Source of the DNA: CAZOMR01 sp964580655 | GTDB taxonomy: Bacteria > RBG-13-61-14 > CAZOMR01 | Assembly: GCA_964580655.1 (NCBI GenBank) | Contig: CAZOMR010000009.1 | Location: forward strand, 1 to 28,412 | DNA: 28,412 nt | Direction: 5' to 3' | Notes under the pieces: generated by a model | What the model was told of the DNA's origin: nothing | The model's input: only the letters and a program-made list of their open reading frames with translations | The model's database searches: none | Shown: one piece after another, positions 16,460 through 24,426 of the stretch | Layout: every line of letters begins with the position of its first letter | Numbering within the stretch: the first letter of the stretch is position 1 | Made by a program: the position numbers and the translations under genes

Positions 16460-16810
16460 TTATTGCGGAATAAATTCTTTATCCTTTGTCGCTTCCAGGG
16501 TGATGGCCTCGGGCCAGACAATGCTTGCATCATGGAGCTGGATAAGGTCCCGGCACATCCGGTACTTTATTCCCTCGGGCTTTCTGGACTTGAAGATCAG
16601 GCCCTTGCGGAAGAGGTTTTTCAAGCTGTTTTCTAAATTTTTCTCACTCCGCCCTGTCTTCTGGGCAAGGTCGGACACGGGGCCTGGCCTGGCAAGCATC
16701 AATTCGGCATTCTTTTCATCCGCAAGCATCCGGAAAAGCTCGGGGACAAGCCTCGAGCCCCCACAAAATATCTTCTCCGACAGCCTGTCATATACAGGCT
16801 TTTCACTCAC
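16460..16810 (-). CDS. Short winged-helix ORF, possibly a truncated ferredoxin-type protein
   Basis: A 116-residue protein starting at a GTG with AAGGA upstream. Residues about 20-80 form a winged-helix-like unit (FRMLADEKNAELMLARPGPVSDLAQKTGRSEKNLENSLKNLFRKGLIFKSR... reads as helix-helix-turn-helix-wing). From memory, the same unit, ending in a segment like YRMCRDLIQLHDASIVWPEA, forms the N-terminus of longer 4Fe-4S proteins in this group of bacteria. Here the frame stops 14 residues after WPEA and only 33 bases remain before the glycosyltransferase gene. No cysteine cluster follows in any frame. It may be a truncated remnant or a stand-alone regulator. Confidence 0.5.
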   Translation of the reverse strand: MSEKPVYDRLSEKIFCGGSRLVPELFRMLADEKNAELMLARPGPVSDLAQKTGRSEKNLENSLKNLFRKGLIFKSRKPEGIKYRMCRDLIQLHDASIVWPEAITLEATKDKEFIPQ

Positions 16811-16857
16811 TTTCCTTCGTCCTTTATTGAATTTTCTCGCAAATCACCGCTTTGTTT

Positions 16858-16871
16858 AATCTAATCAGATT
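16858..16871. other. Short dyad in the intergenic region, possible operator
   Basis: AATCT and AGATT form 5-bp inverted arms around AATC, about 50 bases before the GTG of the winged-helix ORF. It overlaps a weak promoter match on the minus strand (TTGCCT, 18 bases, TAGATT). Short dyads occur by chance, so this is a low-confidence site. Confidence 0.25.
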
Positions 16872-16945
16872 TTGCGCACGAAGGCAAGGACAAAAGGCTC
16901 TCAAGTCTGGAAAGCTATATATACGGTGCCGACAGTAATTTCTTT

Positions 16946-16974
16946 TTGACAAGGCTGGACAAACATGGTAGAGA
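16946..16974 (+). promoter_or_regulatory. Putative promoter for the HMGCS-like/thiolase operon
   Basis: A perfect -35 TTGACA (16946-16951), 17 bases, then TAGAGA (16969-16974), a partial -10. Initiation near 16981 would leave a leader of about 70 bases before the ATG at 17052. No other promoter-like match was seen in the 240-base gap. Confidence 0.42.
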
Positions 16975-17051
16975 TAAATTCCAGGTAAGGGTGCCGGAAA
17001 GGCAAAGAGTTCTAAATCTCAGTAGTAATCTAATGAAAGGGAGATGATGAA

Positions 17052-18506
17052 ATGATCGGGATAACCTCTTACGGTGCCTATGTGCCGCGCTACCGGATGC
17101 CCCGCATGAATGTTTTCATGACCATGGGCTGGTTCAATCCGGTTATCATGAGTGTGGCACAAGGTGAGAAGGCGGTGGCCAATTACGATGAGGACAGCAT
17201 TACCATGGCGGTCTCTGCGAGTCTGGACTGCATAAAGGGTTTTGAGCGAAACGGGGTTGATGCTCTTTATCTGGCCTCGACTACGCTTCCATACCGGGAG
17301 CGTGAGAATGCCTCTATCGTGGCCGCGGCTCTGGACATGCGCTCTGATATAAGGAGCGCTGATTTCAGCGATTCACTCAAGGCCGGCACCTCCGCAATGA
17401 TAGCAGGGCTGGACACGGTCAAGAGCGGAGGGGTCAAGAATGTGATGGTCGCCGGTGCGGATAGCCGTCTCGGGAAAATAGGAAGTCTGCAGGAGATGTT
17501 TTTCGGAGACGGCGGTGCGGCTTTGCTACTCGGGAGCGAGGATGTGATCGCGGAGTATAAGGGGGCTTACTCCTTTTCCCGTGATTTTGTGGATCACTAC
17601 CGGTCTTCGGACGCGAAGTTCGACCGCACCTGGGAAGAGCGCTGGATCAGGGACGAGGGTTACAGCAAGTTCATACCCGAGTCCATCAATGGCGTGCTGA
17701 AGGGGACAGGGCTTGAGATCAAGGATTTCGCCAAGGTGATCTATCCTTGCCATTTCAACAGGGTGCATGCTGGTATCGGCAAGAAGCTGGGCGCGGCTCC
17801 GGAGAAAGTCCAGGACAACCTTTATGCAGTGGTCGGGGACGCTGGCACCGCGCATCCTTTATTGATGCTGATCGCGGCCCTGGAAGAGGCCAAGCCCGGA
17901 GATAAACTGCTTGTGGCAAGTTATGGCTCCGGCAGTGATGCCCTGGTATTCGAGGTTACCGATGCTATTGAAAAGCTCCGGGATCGTAAAGGGGTCAAGG
18001 GGCATCTCGCCAAGAAGGCGGAGCTTGCGAGCTATGAGAAATACTGTGTATTCCGGGACATGATACCCGTGGAGGTGGGTATTCGGGGCGAGAGTCCAGC
18101 ACCTACGGCTTTAACTACCTTGTATCGTAATCGCAGGGCAGTCTTGGGTTTTATAGGATCCAAGTGTAAACATTGCGGAACACCTGCATTCCCGCCACAG
18201 CGCATCTGTCCAAACCCGGATTGCGGCGCAGTGGATCAATACGAAGATTACCGCTTTTCCGATAAGCCGGGAAAGATTTTTACCTACACCGGGGACATGC
18301 TGGCGTTCAGCTTTGATCCACCTGCGATCTACGGCATTGTGGATTTTGAGGGAGGAGGCCGCACCTGGTTGGACTTCACTGACTGCACGCTGGAGGAACT
18401 AAAGGTTGGTCAGCCGATTGAGATGACTTTCCGCCGGAAATACCTTGACCAGGGACGCGGGGTCCATGGGTATTTCTGGAAAGTAGTTCCTGTCAAGGAA
18501 GGATAA
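17052..18506 (+). CDS. HMG-CoA-synthase-like protein fused to a DUF35 zinc-ribbon/OB-fold domain
   Basis: A 484-residue fusion. Residues 1-340 are a thiolase-superfamily domain of the HMG-CoA synthase type (MIGITSYGAYVPRYRM, MFFGDGGAALLLGSE, VIYPCHFNRVHAGIGKKLG, VGDAGTAHPLLMLIAAL, SYGSGSDALVFEV). Residues 365-480 are a DUF35 domain: zinc ribbon with Cys372, Cys375, Cys386 and Cys391, then an OB fold (GKIFTYTGDMLAF...PAIYGIVDFEGG...GQPIEMTFRR). At the position of the catalytic cysteine (CKAGT in archaeal HMGCS) the sequence reads SLKAGT, with Leu109 in place of Cys, so normal HMG-CoA synthesis is unlikely. The ATG has GGGAG 8 bases upstream. The thiolase follows 16 bases later. In archaea HMGCS, thiolase and DUF35 form one complex with a shared CoA site; here two of the three are one chain. 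Confidence 0.88.
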   Translation: MIGITSYGAYVPRYRMPRMNVFMTMGWFNPVIMSVAQGEKAVANYDEDSITMAVSASLDCIKGFERNGVDALYLASTTLPYRERENASIVAAALDMRSDIRSADFSDSLKAGTSAMIAGLDTVKSGGVKNVMVAGADSRLGKIGSLQEMFFGDGGAALLLGSEDVIAEYKGAYSFSRDFVDHYRSSDAKFDRTWEERWIRDEGYSKFIPESINGVLKGTGLEIKDFAKVIYPCHFNRVHAGIGKKLGAAPEKVQDNLYAVVGDAGTAHPLLMLIAALEEAKPGDKLLVASYGSGSDALVFEVTDAIEKLRDRKGVKGHLAKKAELASYEKYCVFRDMIPVEVGIRGESPAPTALTTLYRNRRAVLGFIGSKCKHCGTPAFPPQRICPNPDCGAVDQYEDYRFSDKPGKIFTYTGDMLAFSFDPPAIYGIVDFEGGGRTWLDFTDCTLEELKVGQPIEMTFRRKYLDQGRGVHGYFWKVVPVKEG

Positions 18507-18522
18507 GAAAGGAGTATGGGTC

Positions 18523-19719
18523 ATGGCAGAGGGAATAAAAGATAAAGTAGCGATCATAGGCATGGGTTGTACCAGGTTCGGAGAGCTATGGGACAAGGGG
18601 CCGGATGATCTGATGGTGGAGGCCTTCACCGAGTGTCTGGAGGATGCAGGTATTGAAAAGAACGAGATCGGCATGGCATGGTTCGGCACATGCTTTGACG
18701 AGGTCAATGTGGGAAAGAGCGCGTGCCCGATGTCGGTCGCACTCAAGCTTCCCTTTATCCCGGTGACAAGAGTGGAGAACTTTTGTGCAAGCGGAACAGA
18801 GGCATTTCGCGGGGCATGTTATGCAGTGGCATCGGGAGCGACCGATATTGCGCTGGCACTGGGCGTGGAAAAGCTTAAGGACATCGGCTACGGGGGCCTG
18901 CCTGATTTCGGCCAGGCAATGGGCACATCTCAGCGGCTCATGCATCCGAACATGACTGCACCAGGCGGATTTGCCATGATGGCTACGCGGTACTTTGACA
19001 AGTACGGGCTCAGCCCGGACGAGGGCAAGCGGACTCTGGCCAAGATCTCGGTGAAGAGTCATCATAACGGATCATTGAATCCCAAGGCGCATCTGCGCCG
19101 GGAGGTAAGCATTGATCAGGTGCTGAATGCGCCTATCATCTCCTGGCCGCTCGGCTTATTCGACTGCTGTGGTGTCAGCGACGGGGCCGCGGCCGCGATC
19201 GTGACCACGCCGGAGATAGCAAAGAGCCTGAAGAAAGAGGCGATCCTTGTCAAGGCCCTCCAGATAGCAGTCACCTCGGGGGAGGAGATAATGTTCAGCG
19301 AGTGGGACGGCGCGCATGTAGAGACCACATACAGGGCCGGGATCAAGGCCTACAAGGAGGCCGGGATAAAAAAGCCGCGGGAAGAAATCAGCATGATGGA
19401 GGTCCACGATTGCTTCTCCATAACCGAACTGGCCACATACGAGGACCTCCAGATTTCCGAGCGGGGCAAGGCAAAGAAGGATATTGAGGAAGGATTTTAC
19501 GAATTGGATGGAAAGGTCCCTTGTCAGCCGGATGGAGGCCTGAAGTGCTTTGGCCATCCCATAGGCGCATCGGGCCTGCGTATGCTTTATGAGATGTATC
19601 TCCAGCTAAAGGGCCGGGCGGACAAGCGACAGATAAAGGACCCCAAGATCGGGCTTACGCATAACCTGGGCGGCTTTCCCGGATTGAGCGTCTGCAGTGT
19701 GGCGATTCTCGGAAAGTGA
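18523..19719 (+). CDS. Thiolase (acetyl-CoA acetyltransferase family, SCP-x type)
   Basis: A 398-residue thiolase that would condense or cleave acyl-CoAs. Catalytic elements are in place: the nucleophilic Cys88 in VENFCASGTEAFRGA, MEVHDCFSITEL in the central part, and KCFGHPIGASGLRM near the C-terminus with the His and the Gly-rich loop. The length and the ENFCASGTEA form fit the SCP-x/archaeal type rather than the FadA type. The ATG has AAGGAG 8 bases upstream. It is paired with the HMGCS-like/DUF35 fusion, so it probably works in complex with it. The acyl substrate is not readable; acetoacetyl-CoA or a product of anaerobic degradation are both possible. Confidence 0.92.
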   Translation: MAEGIKDKVAIIGMGCTRFGELWDKGPDDLMVEAFTECLEDAGIEKNEIGMAWFGTCFDEVNVGKSACPMSVALKLPFIPVTRVENFCASGTEAFRGACYAVASGATDIALALGVEKLKDIGYGGLPDFGQAMGTSQRLMHPNMTAPGGFAMMATRYFDKYGLSPDEGKRTLAKISVKSHHNGSLNPKAHLRREVSIDQVLNAPIISWPLGLFDCCGVSDGAAAAIVTTPEIAKSLKKEAILVKALQIAVTSGEEIMFSEWDGAHVETTYRAGIKAYKEAGIKKPREEISMMEVHDCFSITELATYEDLQISERGKAKKDIEEGFYELDGKVPCQPDGGLKCFGHPIGASGLRMLYEMYLQLKGRADKRQIKDPKIGLTHNLGGFPGLSVCSVAILGK

Positions 19720-19748
19720 ACTGATCAAAAGCCAGGGTTCTTGAGGCC

Positions 19749-20093
19749 ATGCTTAAGATCAAGGTGATCATTGGATCGGCCTGTGAGGATATATTTTCCA
19801 AGAAGTGCTGTAACTATCCTGATCAGAACCTTGAGATACAACTGACAAACCAGGGCGAGATCCCCTTGACCGTGCCAAGCTTTTGCGACTTTCTCGCCGG
19901 GTTTTCCGAAGGAGGCCGGGGTAACATCAAGCGGGTTGATTACCTCATGCCCCACGGAAGTATTCGGCTCAAGCCCGGCCAATCTTGCAGTTACTACTGC
20001 TGGATGGACGAGTATAAATTCAAGGAATACACCCATGTAATCTTCTATGATGATGAAGGAAGGGAATACAGGTTTCCTCTAAACGAGCTTTAG
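19749..20093 (+). CDS. Small Cys-rich hypothetical protein
   Basis: Not recognised. A 114-residue protein with no signal peptide or membrane span. It has six cysteines, in groups at 12, 20-21, 46 and around 80-84 (SACEDIFSKKCC, FCDF, SCSYYCW). The alternation of short hydrophobic and polar stretches (NLEIQLTNQGEIPLTVPS, SIRLKPGQSCSYYCW, THVIFYDDEGREYRFPL) suggests an all-beta, immunoglobulin-like sandwich. The ATG follows TTGAGG and lies 29 bases after the thiolase, so it is probably co-transcribed with it. Function unknown. Confidence 0.65.
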   Translation: MLKIKVIIGSACEDIFSKKCCNYPDQNLEIQLTNQGEIPLTVPSFCDFLAGFSEGGRGNIKRVDYLMPHGSIRLKPGQSCSYYCWMDEYKFKEYTHVIFYDDEGREYRFPLNEL

Positions 20094-20174
20094 CCAGATA
20101 TAGTGGTATCCCTGGAATCCGATGGAAAATATTAAAATTTATTTTTTGTTGGAAACAAGGAATTCAAGACGAAC

Positions 20175-20208
20175 ATTGAAAAGAAAATATATGAAGGTGA
20201 GCTTTCAT
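20175..20208 (-). terminator. Possible terminator after glpB
   Basis: On the minus strand an imperfect hairpin (20191-20208, ATGAAAG paired with CTTCAT across a short loop, one mismatch) lies just after the glpB stop and is followed by a T-rich run (complement of 20177-20190). The stem is weak. No better hairpin is seen in this 120-base convergent gap. Confidence 0.35.
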
Positions 20209-20216
20209 TCTTACCA

Positions 20217-21533
20217 TCAAAGGCTCCCGGCATGAAACCCGGTGGCGAGCGCCACGGCCGCGCCGGTGCCGTCAACGAGATAATTGCTTCCTGCAAGGAT
20301 AGAGCCAGCCACACGCAGGTTCTCGAATAAAGGCTCACGGTCGAGGCCAATCGGTCTTAGCTCCCTGTCAGCCTTGATGCCAACACCAAAAAGCGGATGC
20401 GGGCCGCGAATGGACACCCCTGTGAGCTTTTCGGCAAATGTCTCTCGTAAGATTCGATTATCGCAAAATACCGGCAGGTCGAAGATAGTCTCGCGGAAAC
20501 GAGAGTCTTTTTTCAGGCCACCTCCCAGGAATGACCCTGATGCAAGGATAAAACCAGACCCTTCAACCTTGATCTGTCTGGATGACTCGACATCAAGTGA
20601 GAGGATTTTTTTGCCCTCCGCGCGATAGCCACAGACCTTGCCGAGGACACGGATCACGGATTCCTTCTCAAGCCTCTTTGCCATCCACTCTGAAAGACGC
20701 TGACCAGGGACCGATGGCGGCAGGGAAAGGATTTCAAGAAAGGTTAAGCCGGTTTTTTCCTTTAAGTCTTCAAGAATCTGATCCCGGCGTGAGAAAGGCA
20801 GGACCGCAGGAATAACCGCGGCCGAGGCATCTGTGAAGCGACCCTTTACGCGTGCGATCCTGTCCACGAAGACCTCGGCATCGCGTTTGCCTTCAAGGCG
20901 CTTTGCCATCTCCAGCGATGACATCTCGCTTCCCATCTCTAGCCGGGCTGTTACCGCGCCAGCAGGCTCAATGGAGACCCCGATCATTTCCGCATTGGCC
21001 TTCGCGGCCTTGAGCCAGTAATGCGGGTCAAAGTCCGCAGATTCAAAAAAGCCAATGGCAAGAGGCCGTGCAAGTAAAGGATCATCAAGGATTGCGGTAA
21101 GCCTCTGTGCAAACGCGGAGAATTTGAATGTGCCGAGGTTGGTGAGAAAGGGAAGAGGCCGCTCCGTGGAGCCGCTGATCATGCTATAGGCTTGCGTATT
21201 GAAAATAGCGGACAGGGCTTTCTCAAAGAGCGCGATGATCCCGGCATGCGAGTCCTCTGATTCGGACAACAGATGAAAAGGATGATCGGGATTCCTGAGC
21301 AGTAGCGCCCTGAGATTATGCGAGAATTCCCTGTTGGTTCCCTCCGGGTGGCCCGGGACTGAGCACGGATCTCCACACAGGTCCAGTGCTCCGGAGCTCA
21401 TTGCGCTTGCGCCCCGGTCGGATGCGATGAGGCAAACCTCCAGACCCTTGTCTCGCGCGGCCAGAGCCGCGGCAGTGCCAGCCAGCCCCGATCCGATCAC
21501 GACCAGGTCCGCGGATATAACTCTATCGCTCAC
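20217..21533 (-). CDS. glpB: Anaerobic glycerol-3-phosphate dehydrogenase subunit B
   Basis: A 438-residue FAD/NAD(P)-fold flavoprotein subunit of the anaerobic glycerol-3-phosphate dehydrogenase. The N-terminal dinucleotide motif is VVIGSGLAGTAAALAARDKG, followed by SDRGASAMSSGALDLCG and a C-terminal SILAGSNYLVDGTGAAVALATGFHAG, as in GlpB. The GTG at 21533 is chosen: it overlaps the end of glpA by 11 bases, while the longer open frame to 21656 would run through glpA. Gene order glpA-glpB lacks the glpC iron-sulfur subunit that normally links the dehydrogenase to the quinone pool. Confidence 0.87.
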   Translation of the reverse strand: MSDRVISADLVVIGSGLAGTAAALAARDKGLEVCLIASDRGASAMSSGALDLCGDPCSVPGHPEGTNREFSHNLRALLLRNPDHPFHLLSESEDSHAGIIALFEKALSAIFNTQAYSMISGSTERPLPFLTNLGTFKFSAFAQRLTAILDDPLLARPLAIGFFESADFDPHYWLKAAKANAEMIGVSIEPAGAVTARLEMGSEMSSLEMAKRLEGKRDAEVFVDRIARVKGRFTDASAAVIPAVLPFSRRDQILEDLKEKTGLTFLEILSLPPSVPGQRLSEWMAKRLEKESVIRVLGKVCGYRAEGKKILSLDVESSRQIKVEGSGFILASGSFLGGGLKKDSRFRETIFDLPVFCDNRILRETFAEKLTGVSIRGPHPLFGVGIKADRELRPIGLDREPLFENLRVAGSILAGSNYLVDGTGAAVALATGFHAGSL

Positions 21534-23169
21534 GGCCTTGACTTTCCACCAACTGCGCCAGATTGGCCACCCCGAAATAAGATGCCTGGTTGAGCTCTTC
21601 CTGGTCCAGGCTTGAACCCGAAAACACAGGTCGCTTTCCACGCCAGCGTCGCTCAAGGAAAGCGATCAGCTCCTCTTGAGCCTCTCTCGCGCTCAAGCAC
21701 AGCTCCTCTGCGAGGACTGCGATTGCCCGCATGGCACAGCGAGTCCCCTGGCACGGCCCTGCACCGAGCCGGGTGCGATTGCGGAGATCCGTCAGGGTGG
21801 TAGCCCATTCCTTGCGGATGCAGTAGATAAGCTCAGCGGCAATCACAGGCTCGCATCGGCATATTACACGCTTCAGCTCAGGGCTCTCGCGAACAAGCTC
21901 CAGAATCTCCCTGGCACGCGCTCCGTGCCGATACACCATCCGCTTGATGGTGTATCCGGGAATGCCATATTCACGCGCCAGCTCAACCGGATCAACCTCA
22001 TTCTCGCCGCCCGGAAGCGGAACAATATGTGTGGTGCATTTTGCATTCACGCCGAGCTTGCTCGCAACAACATCAGATGCTTCCTCGCTCATCAGCCGAT
22101 AGCTCGCTAGCTTGCCGCCAGCAATGGACACAATGCCCTTGACACCTTCAATCTCTTCATGGTCAAACACGCGGTGGTCCCGCGAGAGGGCATCCTCGTT
22201 TTTGCCCCACTGGTAGAGCGTGGGCCGGATGCCTGCAAAGGCCCGGATCATCCTGGCTCTCCGGATTTCCGGAAGAAAGCGCTCTGCACCCTGAATTAGA
22301 TACTCAACCTCGTCTTCCGTGACACGGAGATCATCAAGGTCCCCGTAATAATCATCGTCAGTGGTGCCGAGTATGGATGTGTTCTCGTGTGGCATGATGA
22401 AGCTTGACCGGCCGTCAATCGTGGTGATGATCAGGCTGTAGTTAAGGAGACGGCGGTCGAAGACAAGGTGCACGCCCTTTCCAGGTCGGATTTTGACCTT
22501 TACCCCGGCAAGCGCGCCTGTTTTTTGAATCCAGGGACCGGTGGCTTGCATGACTATGCGGGAGTGAAATTCATTCTCTCTTCCGAAGCGGTCCCTTGTG
22601 CGCACACCTGTGATGTTATTCCGGCCTGAGCGCAGGAATGATATAACCTCGGTGTAGAGCCGGACATCGGCCCCGTGCTCATGTGCGGAAAGGGCGTTAG
22701 CCACACAGAGACGCTGTGGGTCAATGCCCCATTCGTCCGTGGTGATCGCCTGCTTTACCCGCTCCGAGATGTGGGGAATGAATGAGCGCACCTGCTCCCG
22801 GTTGAGCATGGTGTGGGGCTTGCCGCGCTTCAACGGCGCATATTTATCATAGACCTCGAAGTATGTCTCAAAGAAGGGCGCGGTGACAGGCGTGGAGATG
22901 GGCATTATGAATGGTATGCGGAAGAGCAGGTGCGGAGCTATCTTCTGGATGTAGCCGGAGTCCAGGCAGGAATGGCGCGTGGTATCAATATCATAGAGCA
23001 GGTAGCGCAGGCCTCCGTGGATCATGCCGGAGCACGCGCCGGTGGCCCCGCTTGAGAGATCGCGCTTTTCAATCAGAAGGGTCTTGATTCCCCGGAGGGC
23101 CAGGTCCCGGGCAATCCCGGTTCCATTAACTCCGCCCCCCACCACGATTACATCATAATCTTCTGGCAT
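21523..23169 (-). CDS. glpA: Anaerobic glycerol-3-phosphate dehydrogenase subunit A
   Basis: Catalytic subunit that oxidises sn-glycerol-3-phosphate to dihydroxyacetone phosphate. The 548 residues match E. coli GlpA in length. Visible are the FAD motif VVGGGVNGTGIARDLALRG, SSGATGACSGMIHGGLRYL, ATGPWIQK, GTTDDDYYGD and IAGGKLASYRLMSEEASD. The C-terminal part has a BFD-like [2Fe-2S] site with Cys residues in VICRCEPV and GPCQGTRC, which marks the anaerobic GlpA rather than GlpD. The ATG is preceded by a promoter-like pair at 23189-23218 and a weak AAGAGA. glpB overlaps its 3' end. Confidence 0.93.
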   Translation of the reverse strand: MPEDYDVIVVGGGVNGTGIARDLALRGIKTLLIEKRDLSSGATGACSGMIHGGLRYLLYDIDTTRHSCLDSGYIQKIAPHLLFRIPFIMPISTPVTAPFFETYFEVYDKYAPLKRGKPHTMLNREQVRSFIPHISERVKQAITTDEWGIDPQRLCVANALSAHEHGADVRLYTEVISFLRSGRNNITGVRTRDRFGRENEFHSRIVMQATGPWIQKTGALAGVKVKIRPGKGVHLVFDRRLLNYSLIITTIDGRSSFIMPHENTSILGTTDDDYYGDLDDLRVTEDEVEYLIQGAERFLPEIRRARMIRAFAGIRPTLYQWGKNEDALSRDHRVFDHEEIEGVKGIVSIAGGKLASYRLMSEEASDVVASKLGVNAKCTTHIVPLPGGENEVDPVELAREYGIPGYTIKRMVYRHGARAREILELVRESPELKRVICRCEPVIAAELIYCIRKEWATTLTDLRNRTRLGAGPCQGTRCAMRAIAVLAEELCLSAREAQEELIAFLERRWRGKRPVFSGSSLDQEELNQASYFGVANLAQLVESQGRER

Positions 23170-23188
23170 ATACGATTCTCTTAAATCA

Positions 23189-23218
23189 AGGATATTAAAT
23201 TCAGGGGCATAGTGTCAA
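23189..23218 (-). promoter_or_regulatory. Putative promoter for glpAB
   Basis: On the minus strand, a perfect TTGACA (23213-23218), 18 bases, then TATCCT (23189-23194). Initiation near 23182 gives a leader of about 13 bases before the glpA ATG. It lies in the 59-base gap after the radical SAM gene, so glpAB may be transcribed on its own. Confidence 0.45.
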
Positions 23219-23228
23219 GCGCACGCGC

Positions 23229-24335
23229 TTATGCAAATTCCCGCTTCCAAATTTGGAATTGCTTTTTAGAGTGTTCAAGGAATCGGAGATGAGCCGGACA
23301 GAGGTATGTCTTTCGAGGATAAGGGTTTTCTGGAAAATCGCGGTCCTTGAGGCATCCGCCGTGACAGAATTCAAGCCACTCACACTGGCGGCAGGAATTC
23401 ATGAGATCGTGCTTTCGCTTTGCAAAGACACGCTCGCGTTTTTGCATATAGAGATGTAGCGGGTTGCCGTCAAATAGACTGCCCAGTTTCTGATCCGGCC
23501 TCACAAAGAAATCACAAGGATAGATGTCGCCGTTGTGTTCGATCAGGAGGTATTCTCCGCAGTCCCTTCCATAAAGACAGCCTTCGGCCTTTTCGCCAAG
23601 ATGAATGCGCAGGATCACATCGAAGTCCCTGATGGATACATGGGGAAAGCCATCCTCTGCCCAGGCGTCAAAGAGCTCGCAGAGAAATTTTCCGTATTCA
23701 TCCGGGGTCATGGTAAATGGTGCGGGCTTGCCGGTCTCAGGGTCTGCTTCAAGTGCCGGGATGAACTGCAGGAAGTCAAAGCCATTCTCGCGGAAGAATT
23801 TATACACCTCCCTTGCGCGAAGCACATTCGCCTTGCTTACCACACATAGGATATTGAATGCCACATTATGCCGCCGCAGGACCTCGGCCGCGGACATGAC
23901 CCTGTCAAAGGTTCCCTTGCCGCCCCGGTCCTTTCGGTATTGATTGTGAATATCCTCTGGCCCGTCCAGGCTCAGGCCCACAAGAAAACTATACTCTGCG
24001 AAAAACCTGGCCCAGTCATCGTCTATGAGAATCCCGTTCGTCATGAAGGCGTTTCCGATACGCTGGCCCGAAAACCCGAACTGCTTCTCGTATTCCACCA
24101 CCTGCTGAAAAAAATCCAGCCCGCAGAGCGTTGGCTCGCCGCCCTGCCATGTGAAAACAGCTTCCGGAAACTGGTAGGACAAGAACTGCGAGACCATCTC
24201 CCGCAAGACCCTGTCATCCATGCGGTGCGACTCCGGATAGTGCTCCGCCACCCGCAAATAAAAACAATAGTCACATGCCGCATTGCAGTCCGCGCTCACA
24301 GGCTTGACAAGAATTTGGAAGGGTTTGATGATCAC
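23229..24335 (-). CDS. Anaerobic sulfatase maturase-type radical SAM/SPASM enzyme
   Basis: A 368-residue radical SAM enzyme. The CxxxCxxC cluster is Cys17, Cys21 and Cys24 (SADCNAACDYCFYL), followed by TWQGGEPTLCGLDFF, TNGILIDDDW and LSLDGPEDIHNQYR, all as in anSME. The C-terminal SPASM region has CGEYLLIEHNGDIYPCDFF, then CRQCEWLEFCHGGC (C-x2-C-x5-C-x3-C) and a last Cys in LCPAH, the ligands of two auxiliary 4Fe-4S clusters. Such enzymes oxidise an active-site Cys or Ser of sulfatases to formylglycine. No sulfatase gene is in the window. The frame opens at a TTG (24371), but the GTG at 24335 gives the family's usual N-terminus (IIKPFQILVKPVSADCN) and lies directly after a promoter-like pair, so the message may be leaderless. 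Confidence 0.88.
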   Translation of the reverse strand: MIIKPFQILVKPVSADCNAACDYCFYLRVAEHYPESHRMDDRVLREMVSQFLSYQFPEAVFTWQGGEPTLCGLDFFQQVVEYEKQFGFSGQRIGNAFMTNGILIDDDWARFFAEYSFLVGLSLDGPEDIHNQYRKDRGGKGTFDRVMSAAEVLRRHNVAFNILCVVSKANVLRAREVYKFFRENGFDFLQFIPALEADPETGKPAPFTMTPDEYGKFLCELFDAWAEDGFPHVSIRDFDVILRIHLGEKAEGCLYGRDCGEYLLIEHNGDIYPCDFFVRPDQKLGSLFDGNPLHLYMQKRERVFAKRKHDLMNSCRQCEWLEFCHGGCLKDRDFPENPYPRKTYLCPAHLRFLEHSKKQFQIWKREFA

Positions 24336-24342
24336 CGGATAT

Positions 24343-24371
24343 ATTATAGCCCCGAACCACTCCGAGGCCAA
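24343..24371 (-). promoter_or_regulatory. Putative promoter for the radical SAM maturase gene
   Basis: On the minus strand, TTGGCC (24366-24371), 17 bases, then a perfect TATAAT (24343-24348). Initiation would fall near 24336, at the GTG start, leaving no leader. Confidence 0.42.
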
Positions 24372-24426
24372 ACAGGGATATAAGTTAATTTAAAAATTAA
24401 GCTATGGTCTTAATCTCTCATTCAAT

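Noticed and set aside
16946..17051. Riboswitch or attenuator in the 70-base leader of the HMGCS-like gene
   Set aside because: No stable stem or known aptamer core could be seen.
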